From the NCBI GenBank assembly GCA_028683385.1, contig JAQUIJ010000009.1, positions 186,001-250,000 of the forward strand: 64,000 nucleotides of DNA. Reading direction: 5' to 3'. A program made the position numbers and the translations under genes. Source of the stretch: Prolixibacteraceae bacterium. GTDB taxonomy: Bacteria; Bacteroidota; Bacteroidia; Bacteroidales; Prolixibacteraceae. Below the pieces are notes generated by a model that was not told the DNA's origin, did not search any database, and saw only the letters and a list, made by a program, of their open reading frames with translations. Shown piece by piece: positions 26,481 through 34,552 of this stretch (positions are counted from its first letter, which is position 1; each line of letters begins with the position of its first letter).

Positions 26481-29417
26481 TCATGCTTTCGGGTTTGCCT
26501 GAAACGGCATCTTGGCCATCTTTTCCACTTCGAGGCTCGGAAACCCAAATTCTTCAACCACTTTGCCCAAAACCAGGTAAATTCCATCTCCACGGAACGG
26601 ATAATTTTTTAGCGATGGCGGAAAGTGCACAGTATCGAAGAATTCACCCTGAACATCGGTGAACGTTCCGAAGTGCATAATCTCTTTTCGCACAGTCCTG
26701 ACGTATTTGATGGTTACCAGCCGGCCTAGCATCCGAACCGTTTTTCCCAGGTGATTCATCATTTCTTTGGCCGTAATTTCGCCCCTGAAATTGGTCTGGA
26801 GCAGGTCGAAAGCGGTCATCGAAACCGGAAAACCAATCAGTTCAATTTCGTCCCAGGCATCGCCCAACATCGATTGCTCCAGCTTCGGAAGGTTGAATTC
26901 GCGTGGCTTTGCTTCGAACAAAGCTTTTGTTTTGGCAACCGGAACTGTTTTATTCAGAAGCATGTGTGCTTTCCACAACAGTTCGGCTTTGGATATTCCG
27001 GTGAAGCGCAATGCGCCCAGCCGAATCAGGATCACCAATTGCTCTTTGGTAATGGCCGTTCGCTCAATAAAATCGGATAGCGAACTGAAACTTCCATGTT
27101 GCTGCCGTTCGTTCACAATTCCTGAAATAACCGACTGTTCGAGGTTTTGCACATGCACAAAACCAATGAAAATTACCTTTCCTGAAATCCGGGTTTCGGG
27201 GCGACTTCGGTTCACACAAGGCAATTCAATCTTGGCTCCACATCGTTGCGCTTCGTTGAAATACACCCAGGTGCGGTAAAATCCACCGAAATTATTGATG
27301 ACGGCCACCATAAATTCGAGCGGATAATGCGCTTTCAGGAATAAACTCTGGAAACTTTCGACGGCATACGAAGCTGAATGCGCTTTCGAAAACGAATACC
27401 CGGCAAACGATTCGATTTGCCGCCACACTTCGCGGGCAATTTCGTCGGGATAACCACGCTCACGGCAGTTGCTGAAATACTTGTCGACAATACGCTGAAA
27501 CTCAACTTTCGAGCGAAACTTCCCACTCATGGCGCGGCGCAGCACGTCGGCTTCGGCCAGATCGAGTCCTGCAAAATGATGTGCCACTTTGATCACATCT
27601 TCCTGGTAAACCATCACACCGTAAGTTTCTTCGAGCTGTTCCTTCATTGCCGGATGCAGATATTGGATGGTTTCCGGACGATGAAACCGCTGAATGTATT
27701 GCTTCATCATGCCCGATTTGGCAACCCCGGGCCGGATAATGGAACTGGCCGCCACCAGCGACAGGTAATTGTCGCAATGTAATTTAGTTAGCAACCCGCG
27801 CATGGCCGGGCTCTCAATGTAAAAGCATCCATTGGTTTCTGCCGTTCGCAACTGAAGTTTAACTTGCTCATCCTGAAAAAAACGCTCCACCTGATGCACA
27901 TCGACCACTTCGCCCCGGTTTTCGCGGATGATATCCACCGCCTCTTTGATGTGCCCAATACCGCGCTGACTGAGAATGTCCAGCTTTTCGAAGCCCAAAT
28001 CCTCTGCTACATACATGTCCCATTGCGTTGTTGGCAAGCCTTTGGGCGGCAAATCGAGCGCTGTGTAGTAGGTGAGAGGTTCCTCCGAAATCAGGATGCC
28101 ACCGGCATGAATGCTCCGGAGATTGGGAAAATCAACCATTTGTTCGGATAGGATTTTGATGAGCCGCGTGATCTTGTTTGAATTCCGTTCGTCATTCGGA
28201 TTGTCAACCAGTGCATCAATTTCTTCTTTTGGGAGGCCAAAAACCTTGCCCAGTTCGCGGAAAATGGAGCGGTCTTTAAACGTGGAGGTTGCGCCCAGTA
28301 AAGCCGTGTGGTCGCGCCCATAACGTTTAAAAATGTAATCCTGAACCTGTTCGCGGTCGCGCCACGAATAATCGATGTCGAAATCGGGCGGTGAAGTGCG
28401 TTGGGGGTTGAGGAATCGCTCAAAATAAAGGTTCAGCTTAATCGGGTCAACATCAGTAATTTTCAGGCAATAAGCCACAATGCTGTTGGCGCCGCTTCCT
28501 CGCCCGACGTGGTAGAATCCACACGACATGCTGTAGCGGATAATGTCCCAGGCAATCAGGAAATACGACGAAAACCCAAGTTTGTCAATGATTTCCAGTT
28601 CGTGAGCGATTCGCTGTTTTGCTTCTTGATTGTTCTTTCCGTAGCGATAAACCATGCCGTCGAGCGCCAGTTTCCGGAGCAGAAGTTTGTCGTCGTAAGC
28701 CGATTGTCCAAACAATTTTTTATTCTTGACCGACTTAAAATCGAAACTAATGCTACAGTCATTCATCAGTTTTTCGGTATTCCTTACAATCTCCGGATAA
28801 TTCCGAAATTGATACATTAAATCTTTATAATCAATGGTTTCCGGCTGACTGGCAAACTGATTCTCCTGAAGTTTGCTGATCAGTACATTGTGGTCGATGG
28901 CCCGAAGGGTTTTGTGCAAAAACTGACCTTCCTTATTTTTAAAAGTAACCGGCTGCCAAACAACCAATTTCTCCGGATGTTTGCGGTATTCCGAGGTCAG
29001 TAGTTTATTCAGTTGGCTGGCTTTTATACCGGTAAATTCGTTTTCACGCAGTTCGTTGGGCGACTTTCTTCCGAAAGCATAAATCACATACACGTGCTTA
29101 AATTTCGGAGCATCCGTCGGATAGTTCTTTTCCTGAAGGTTGTGTTCCGTTTGCCAGTCGTTCAGTTCTTTCAGGCCTTCGCGGTTTTTGGCCAGACCAA
29201 TAAAAAGCAAGTCATCCTCATTGCGGAACTCGCATCCGGCAACGGGTTTGATGCCTTTCAACTCCGATTCTTTCACGAATTCAGGAATTCCCATTGTGGT
29301 ATTGATGTCGGTTAAGGCAATCGTTTGGATACCGTTCCGGATAGCCAAATCGAGCAAGTCCGCAATGCTGAGCGTTCCGTAGTGAAGGGAGTAATATGAG
29401 TGACAATTGAGGTACAT
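26481..29417 (-). CDS. dnaE: DNA polymerase III alpha subunit, short DnaE (translesion type)
   Basis: A 978-residue C-family polymerase. It has an N-terminal PHP domain (MYLNCHSYYSLHYGTLSIADLLDLA, ALTDINTTMGIPEF, GIKPVAGCEF). Catalytic aspartates lie in PPDFDIDYSWRDR (about residue 343). YHVGRGSGANSIVAYCL, the polymerase fingers (CFYIESPAMRGLLTKL, YQEDVIKVAHHFAGLDLAEADVLRRAMSGK, FAGYSFSKAHSASYAVESFQSLFLKAHYPLEF) and an OB-fold-like C-terminus are present. It is about 180 residues shorter than replicative DnaE and lacks the tau-binding end. Its linkage to dinB and a LexA-like repressor gene indicates an inducible mutagenic polymerase, like DnaE2 of ImuA-ImuB-DnaE2 cassettes, not the replicative enzyme. 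Confidence 0.92.
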   Translation of the reverse strand: MYLNCHSYYSLHYGTLSIADLLDLAIRNGIQTIALTDINTTMGIPEFVKESELKGIKPVAGCEFRNEDDLLFIGLAKNREGLKELNDWQTEHNLQEKNYPTDAPKFKHVYVIYAFGRKSPNELRENEFTGIKASQLNKLLTSEYRKHPEKLVVWQPVTFKNKEGQFLHKTLRAIDHNVLISKLQENQFASQPETIDYKDLMYQFRNYPEIVRNTEKLMNDCSISFDFKSVKNKKLFGQSAYDDKLLLRKLALDGMVYRYGKNNQEAKQRIAHELEIIDKLGFSSYFLIAWDIIRYSMSCGFYHVGRGSGANSIVAYCLKITDVDPIKLNLYFERFLNPQRTSPPDFDIDYSWRDREQVQDYIFKRYGRDHTALLGATSTFKDRSIFRELGKVFGLPKEEIDALVDNPNDERNSNKITRLIKILSEQMVDFPNLRSIHAGGILISEEPLTYYTALDLPPKGLPTTQWDMYVAEDLGFEKLDILSQRGIGHIKEAVDIIRENRGEVVDVHQVERFFQDEQVKLQLRTAETNGCFYIESPAMRGLLTKLHCDNYLSLVAASSIIRPGVAKSGMMKQYIQRFHRPETIQYLHPAMKEQLEETYGVMVYQEDVIKVAHHFAGLDLAEADVLRRAMSGKFRSKVEFQRIVDKYFSNCRERGYPDEIAREVWRQIESFAGYSFSKAHSASYAVESFQSLFLKAHYPLEFMVAVINNFGGFYRTWVYFNEAQRCGAKIELPCVNRSRPETRISGKVIFIGFVHVQNLEQSVISGIVNERQQHGSFSSLSDFIERTAITKEQLVILIRLGALRFTGISKAELLWKAHMLLNKTVPVAKTKALFEAKPREFNLPKLEQSMLGDAWDEIELIGFPVSMTAFDLLQTNFRGEITAKEMMNHLGKTVRMLGRLVTIKYVRTVRKEIMHFGTFTDVQGEFFDTVHFPPSLKNYPFRGDGIYLVLGKVVEEFGFPSLEVEKMAKMPFQANPKA

Positions 29418-29513
29418 CGAAGAGTTCCAAGTTTCAGGTTCAAAGTTCCAAGTTGTGGTTTGCGAAGTTTTTATTCTTTGAATTTCAGTATGTATCGAAT
29501 TTTGTGTTGTTTA

Positions 29514-29603
29514 ATGTCCGTCACATTAATGTGACGGCAAAGGATACTGCTCTGATGATTTGTTGCACGATATTCTTTGCCGTTGGCTTTAGCCAACGGA
29601 CAT
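29514..29603. repeat. Paired-hairpin inverted repeat between dinB and dnaE
   Basis: Two 29-nt units face each other (29514-29542 and 29575-29603). Both start ATGTCCGT and end ACGGCAAAG when read inward. The first contains a perfect 20-bp palindrome (CCGTCACATTAATGTGACGG); the second contains CCGTTGGCT/AGCCAACGG. Arms differ between units but stay self-complementary. A further GGGCT/AGCCC hairpin follows at 29622. Confidence 0.8.
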
Positions 29604-29613
29604 GAGCTCCTTA

Positions 29614-30810
29614 TTATATTGGGGCTTTAGCCCTTTTAGCCTTATCGCTTTTTTCCACTCCTGAGGCGCGATGAATGGCTCCGGAACCGTATCGAAGCCT
29701 GATCTGATCCATCGACAGGTAGAGTTTTATCATTTTGTCGTTGTTGTCGAACAGGTCGAGTTGTTGAACACCGCCAATCAGTCCGCCCAGTTTCACGCCA
29801 ATCAGCCGGATCAGCATTCGTCGTTCGTAAAGTCGCCGGAACAGTTCGAGTGCGGTATCCATCAGAGTATGATCGAACGAAGTGTAAGCGATCTTTTTTT
29901 GCAGCGTGTGCGTGTCGTAATTGGCATAGCGGATTTTTACGGTAATTACAGAAGCCAGTTTTTGTTTTTTGCGCATCTTAAAGGCTATCTTTTCGACCAT
30001 ATGAATCAGTAAACGTTCCAGCATTTGTATGTCAATGGTATCAGTTTCAAACGTACGTTCAGTACTGATCGATTTTTCTTCGGAATAGCGAACTACCGGC
30101 GAGAAATCGATGCCGTTTGCTTTCTTCCAGATGTCAATTCCAGATTTTCCGAGCACATGTTGAATCATTTCCGGCGGAATATCGCTGAGCGTATGAATGG
30201 TGAATACGCCCATCGAATGCAGCAGATGACAGGTCTTTTCGCCTACTCCGGGGATTTTTTTGATCGGCAACGGGTTCAGAAAACGTCTTACCAAATCGCG
30301 CGGCACTTCCTTTTCTCCGTTGGGTTTGGCCTCGCCGGTAGCAATTTTAGATACAGTTTTATTCACCGATAGCCCGAACGAAATGGGTAGCCCGGTTTCG
30401 CTGATGATGCGGTTTCGTAATTCATGCGTCCATTTATACGAACCGATAAAGCGATCCATTCCCGAAATGTCGATGTAATGCTCGTCGATCGAAGCTTTTT
30501 CGTACACCGGAGCACTATCGGCAATCACATCGGTCACCAACCTTGAATATTTGCTGTACCGATCCATGTCGCCACGAATAACTGTGGCATCACCGCAGAG
30601 GTTCAAGGCCATTCGCATGGGCATGGCCGAATGAACGCCGTATCGCCGGGCTTCGTAGCTGCAACTGGCTACCACTCCACGATCGGACAGACCTCCGATA
30701 ATAATGGGTTTGCCCACTAAAGCTGAATTCTGGAGTCGCTCAACCGACACAAAAAAGGTGTCGAGATCCAAATGTACGATGGTGTTATTTTGAAAGTTCA
30801 TTGTATTCAT
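29614..30810 (-). CDS. dinB: DNA polymerase IV (DinB)
   Basis: A 398-residue Y-family translesion polymerase. Catalytic motifs are intact: VHLDLDTFFVSVERL (first Asp), GVVASCSYEARRYGVHSAMPM and the SIDEHYIDISG motif near residue 105 (second Asp and Glu). The thumb has GVGEKTCHLLHSMGVFTIHTLSDI, and the little-finger domain runs from about 235 to 355 (ISTERTFETDTID, LIRLIGVKLGGLI). The C-terminus (LDLFDNNDKMIKLYLSMDQIRLRYGSGAIHRAS) lacks an obvious extra clamp motif beyond QLDLF, which fits a beta-clamp-binding peptide. It is first gene of the dinB-dnaE unit, divergent from the S24 repressor gene. Confidence 0.95.
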   Translation of the reverse strand: MNTMNFQNNTIVHLDLDTFFVSVERLQNSALVGKPIIIGGLSDRGVVASCSYEARRYGVHSAMPMRMALNLCGDATVIRGDMDRYSKYSRLVTDVIADSAPVYEKASIDEHYIDISGMDRFIGSYKWTHELRNRIISETGLPISFGLSVNKTVSKIATGEAKPNGEKEVPRDLVRRFLNPLPIKKIPGVGEKTCHLLHSMGVFTIHTLSDIPPEMIQHVLGKSGIDIWKKANGIDFSPVVRYSEEKSISTERTFETDTIDIQMLERLLIHMVEKIAFKMRKKQKLASVITVKIRYANYDTHTLQKKIAYTSFDHTLMDTALELFRRLYERRMLIRLIGVKLGGLIGGVQQLDLFDNNDKMIKLYLSMDQIRLRYGSGAIHRASGVEKSDKAKRAKAPI

Positions 30811-30937
30811 CCTCCCTGCATTTCAGTTTATCCTGTCATCCTGAACTTGTTTCAGGATCTCTATACATCAAAGTCAGACCCCGAAATAAATTCGGGGTGA
30901 CTGCTTGAGAGAGAGTTGTAAAAAATCGCACATTGCC

Positions 30938-31008
30938 TTTGTCATTCAAAACCAAATTTATATATTTGATTGTTATTTAGTCAAATTGTGAGATTGTAAT
31001 TTAATCAA
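30938..31008. promoter_or_regulatory. Divergent promoters with repeated candidate operator
   Basis: Plus strand: TTTG (30938-30941), a 19-nt spacer and TATATTTG (30961-30968), a full Bacteroidota promoter for the S24 repressor. Minus strand: TAAATTTG (30953-30960) with TTTG at 30982-30985 (21-nt spacer), pointing toward dinB. Two 17-nt direct copies of GATTGTnATTTAnTCAA lie at 30968-30984 and 30992-31008, overlapping both promoters. They are candidate binding sites for the adjacent repressor. Confidence 0.7.
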
Positions 31009-31028
31009 TAGTATTTAAACTACCAAAT

Positions 31029-31835
31029 ATGTATTTCGATTCGAACATTAAATTTTTGCGAACACGGAAGAAACTGACACAGGATCAGCTTTCCATTGCT
31101 TTGGATATCAAGCGTTCGACACTGAATAATTACGAGAATGGAATTTCAGGCCCGAGCATTCAATCGTTGGTTACGTTGTCTGATTATTTTCATGTGGCGA
31201 TTGATACGTTGCTGCGGGTTGATCTGGCCAAATTGCGCGAAAGTCAGCTTTACGAGTTGGAGCATGGGCAGGATGTTTTTCTCAAAGGCAGCAATTTGCG
31301 TGTGATGGCCACTACTGTTGATCGGCTGAATCGCGATAACATCGAACTGGTTTCGGAAAAAGCCAAAGCTGGCTATACCAACGGGTTTTCCGATCCGGAG
31401 TATATTTCGGAACTGCCTGTTTTCCAGCTTCCGTTTTTATCTTCCGAGCGGAAATACCGGACTTTTCAGATTAGCGGCGATTCGATGCTGCCCATTCCGG
31501 ATGCCGCCTGGATTACCGGCGAATTTGTTCAGGACTGGAACGAAATTAAAACCGGCGGATTGTATATTGTACTCACTTTAAACGAAGGATTGGTTTTCAA
31601 GCAACTGAACAACGAACTGGCCGAACGTGGATGTTTTCAGATGATTTCGCTCAATAAAGCCTATGAACCTTATGAATTGGCCGCAACCGAGATCCGTGAG
31701 ATCTGGAAATTCGTGCATTACATCAGCAGGGAAGTGGCTGAACCGCAACTAACCGAGAGTCAGATCGCTTTGCAGTTGAAGATATTGACGGTTGAAATTC
31801 AGGAACTTAAAAGACGGATGGAAGTGAAGAATTAA
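31029..31835 (+). CDS. XRE/S24 LexA-like self-cleaving repressor
   Basis: A 268-residue regulator. It has an N-terminal XRE helix-turn-helix (residues 5-62, IKFLRTRKKLTQDQLSIALD, STLNNYENGISGPSIQSLV) and a C-terminal S24 peptidase domain. The Ala-Gly cleavage site is KAKA-GYTNG (A114-G115), the nucleophile is Ser152 in ISGDSMLP and the general base is Lys191 in LVFKQL. All three elements of LexA/CI autoproteolysis are present. The tail (about 245-268) looks like a short coiled coil (ALQLKILTVEIQELKRRME). It sits divergent to dinB-dnaE with shared control DNA and likely represses that cassette until DNA damage triggers RecA-assisted cleavage. This is inferred from architecture and context. Confidence 0.9.
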   Translation: MYFDSNIKFLRTRKKLTQDQLSIALDIKRSTLNNYENGISGPSIQSLVTLSDYFHVAIDTLLRVDLAKLRESQLYELEHGQDVFLKGSNLRVMATTVDRLNRDNIELVSEKAKAGYTNGFSDPEYISELPVFQLPFLSSERKYRTFQISGDSMLPIPDAAWITGEFVQDWNEIKTGGLYIVLTLNEGLVFKQLNNELAERGCFQMISLNKAYEPYELAATEIREIWKFVHYISREVAEPQLTESQIALQLKILTVEIQELKRRMEVKN

Positions 31836-32029
31836 TGAGAGCAGTGCTCGGGCGTAAATGATGTAATTTGGAGATTTGAAGATAATAATGCAAAGAGCAA
31901 AGAGCAGAGGGCATGGTGTATGGTAAGATCGCAGCAATTAATCAAATAATCAAAGTTGATAGTTCCCGCAATCCGCAACTTTTTCTATTCCGAACTTTAG
32001 CTCACTCTAGGCACTCCGCACTTTATTTG

Positions 32030-32037
32030 TACCTTTG
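32030..32037 (+). promoter_or_regulatory. Candidate -7 box (TACCTTTG)
   Basis: Fits TAnnTTTG and lies 20 nt upstream of the ferredoxin-nitroreductase ATG. Confidence 0.45.
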
Positions 32038-32057
32038 AGCATCAAAATCTGATTGTT

Positions 32058-32891
32058 ATGCCATTCATTAAACTCGAAAAATGTACCCGATGCCTGAAGT
32101 GTGTCAAGGATTGTCCAGCCAATGCCATCACCATCGAAACTGGCGAAATTGCTGATTCCTGTATTCATTGCGGGCATTGTGTGGCTATTTGTCCTGAAAT
32201 GGCCGTGCGCCCCGATTTTGGTGATGTTTTTCTACTTCAGCCACATGCAGTGACTCCCAAAGATTTCAAAAATTTGACTTCAGAAATACGATCTTGCAGA
32301 AGCTATTTACAGAAAGATGTTCCGGATGCCGTTTTGCTTCAGTTGATTGATAACATGAAACATTACCCATCAGCAAGCAATGCGCGCCCTTTGCAAATAA
32401 CAATTGTCCGTTCAAAAGAAAAGGTAAAACTCCTGAATGACCTGACAGAAGAAGCGTTGATTAAGATGTTCAGTTTTATTTGTTCTCCGGTGGTTAGTTC
32501 TTTCATTCGGGTGTTTGTTCCTTCCATCAACATCAAAAAACTGAAGCGTTACAAGGAATCGTTTGTCAAGAATCGGGAATTGAACGATTCGCAGATTTGC
32601 CACCATGCACCGGCAGTTATCCTTTTTCATGGCGAAGTTTCGAAAACCGGAATGGCTGAAGCTGATGCCAATATTTGGGCCACTTATACTTCGATTTACG
32701 CCAACACTTTGGGATTGAATACGTGTTTCAATGGGTTTATTGTGAAAGCGATGGGCAGGAAAAGTAAGCTGAATCCGCAGTTCAAGGTGCCTGCAAACCA
32801 CAAAGTTTATGCTTCGCTGTTGGTTGGTTATCCGAAAGTGAAATACCGGAACGAAACTTCACGTCAAAGTCCGATTGTAGTTTTGTTGTAA
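32058..32891 (+). CDS. Nitroreductase-family protein with 2[4Fe-4S] ferredoxin domain
   Basis: A 277-residue fusion. Residues 1-60 hold two [4Fe-4S] motifs (CTRCLKCVKDCP and CIHCGHCVAICP). From about 75 a nitroreductase fold follows, with SCRSYLQKDVP, MKHYPSASNARPLQI, APAVILFHGE and the C-terminal GLNTCFNGFIVKAM. The ferredoxin part probably passes electrons to the FMN of the reductase domain. The physiological substrate is unknown; such fusions are common in anaerobes and facultative anaerobes. Confidence 0.92.
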   Translation: MPFIKLEKCTRCLKCVKDCPANAITIETGEIADSCIHCGHCVAICPEMAVRPDFGDVFLLQPHAVTPKDFKNLTSEIRSCRSYLQKDVPDAVLLQLIDNMKHYPSASNARPLQITIVRSKEKVKLLNDLTEEALIKMFSFICSPVVSSFIRVFVPSINIKKLKRYKESFVKNRELNDSQICHHAPAVILFHGEVSKTGMAEADANIWATYTSIYANTLGLNTCFNGFIVKAMGRKSKLNPQFKVPANHKVYASLLVGYPKVKYRNETSRQSPIVVLL

Positions 32892-32915
32892 GTGCAATCA
32901 GTTGGTAGTTACCTG

Positions 32916-34082
32916 TCAGCTTAGTGTCATAGCAATTGAAACTCCGATAAAAGTACCGATTACATATCCAAGTATTCCTACTAAAATTGCAGGAGTGATC
33001 AGTTTCTTCTGCCCGAGTGAAGCTGCCATTGGCGCTGCAACCGATGGCCCCATAATGTTGGCTGCCGATGAAATAATGACTTCGTACACATCAAGTTTAA
33101 AAAGCTTGGATAGCGAAACCAGAAAAATAAAATGGAAAAACATGATGATGAGGTAAAAGCCCAGAACTGCCGGACCAACGTGCAACATATCTGATAAATT
33201 GGTTGAAGCGCCTATTGCAGCCAAAAAAACATACATCATCCAAAGTCCGATTGAAAAAGCAGTATCTTCCAACTTTTTGAGTCTTTTTGGGAAAAGGTTA
33301 GCTATTAAAACGGCAAGAACTGTAATGATTAAAATACTTGTACTCATCCGTGTTGAATACACTTTTTGAATGATATCCGAAATAAGACTTCCCACGCCGG
33401 CAATAACAGCAGCAATCAGCACCGAAATTGCAATTCGCTCCATGGTAATCGGATAGGTTTCGTCGTTTAGATTCTTTTCAATGGCTTGCGTATTTTCAAC
33501 TTTTGGTTTCACAAAAAATCGAGTCAGAAAAGTCATGGAAGGTACTGCAAACAGTAATAAAACGTAGGCATTTGCTGCAAAATTATCGACAGCAATGGTT
33601 GCAGAAAACAACGGGTGTGTGCTGAAGTTTAGGATTTCGCCGGTAGCAATGAAATTCATGCTTCCACCAATCAACGTAGCGGCAATTACGCCTGCCGTAT
33701 TTCCGGAGTCATCTCCCAGATTTATAATATAAAAAGCCAGAAAGCTACCCAGAATTACACCAAGAGCTCCAATCAGAAAAGCTACAAGCAATTTGCCTCC
33801 TTCGCGAATGATTCGGGTAATGTTCGATCCCATTAACATCATCGGAATTGATATGGGGATGAAGTAGTTGAAAATCAAATCGTAAACCTCGACTTTAATT
33901 TTCGGATTCGATGCGACAGGTATTACTCCTGACATGGATAAAATAGACATCAGGATCATTGTAACCAAAATCCCGGAGACTTGACCAAGCCATTTTTTGT
34001 GTTCTGACCATATTCCAAGTGCTGCCGCACCTACAATGACAGCGAACAGTACCAGATTATTTTCGGGTGAGATTAACGACAT
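32916..34082 (-). CDS. DUF819 family membrane protein
   Basis: A 388-residue polytopic membrane protein with about 11 hydrophobic segments. It matches DUF819 (YjcL-like): NLVLFAVIVGAAALGIWSEHKKW, FNYFIPISIPMMLMGSNI, GSMNFIATGEIL, FLAAIGASTNLSDML and SSAANIMGPSVAAPMAASLGQKKLITPAILVGILGYVIGTFIG. The repeated N-x-x-G-x-S/A/P re-entrant motifs suggest a transporter of the bile-acid/AEC-like fold, but the substrate is unknown. It ends 24 bp from the convergent ferredoxin-nitroreductase gene. Confidence 0.85.
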   Translation of the reverse strand: MSLISPENNLVLFAVIVGAAALGIWSEHKKWLGQVSGILVTMILMSILSMSGVIPVASNPKIKVEVYDLIFNYFIPISIPMMLMGSNITRIIREGGKLLVAFLIGALGVILGSFLAFYIINLGDDSGNTAGVIAATLIGGSMNFIATGEILNFSTHPLFSATIAVDNFAANAYVLLLFAVPSMTFLTRFFVKPKVENTQAIEKNLNDETYPITMERIAISVLIAAVIAGVGSLISDIIQKVYSTRMSTSILIITVLAVLIANLFPKRLKKLEDTAFSIGLWMMYVFLAAIGASTNLSDMLHVGPAVLGFYLIIMFFHFIFLVSLSKLFKLDVYEVIISSAANIMGPSVAAPMAASLGQKKLITPAILVGILGYVIGTFIGVSIAMTLS

Positions 34083-34552
34083 ATCAAAAAATTATAAATG
34101 CGAATATATCTTCAATAAGGAAAAGTATAACAATCAGGATATGAAATAGGTTAAATACAGGTGATTTATTAATGTTTAAACTGAAATTCTTCAGAAAATT
34201 GTTAACGCACAAATGTGCGATATTTTGCTTTAAATCTAATGAATTTAATTTCTTTTTGAGTTGGCATTTTCAATATAAGTGTTTTTAGTGATCTGTAAGT
34301 TTAAGTTTATCAGTACTTTATGTGTGTAGCTTTTTGTGGTAAAGATTTCTTGGTATGCCGTTTGAAAAATTAAATCGATCTTGAAGCTTTCAGATCAGTG
34401 AGCGTAATTTCTTGAAATGAAAGGTTGAAACTTCGAGGAGATTATACAACAGGGTGCAACTATATTTAGATCTATAATTTGAAGAATAAATTGTAGGGAA
34501 GATTAGAAATAGAGAGAGAGTATTCAGCAATTATTAATTTAAACACAGAAAA
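34083..34552. other. AT-rich gene-free leader region
   Basis: About 470 bp between two divergent genes with no gene or RNA motif that I recognise. It is probably the long upstream region of the exported protein at 34553. No clear TAnnTTTG box was found. Confidence 0.5.

Noticed and set aside
26767-27279. 170-codon open frame on the plus strand inside dnaE
   Set aside because: Antisense to the conserved polymerase region; several overlapping frames of similar size show this is a composition effect.
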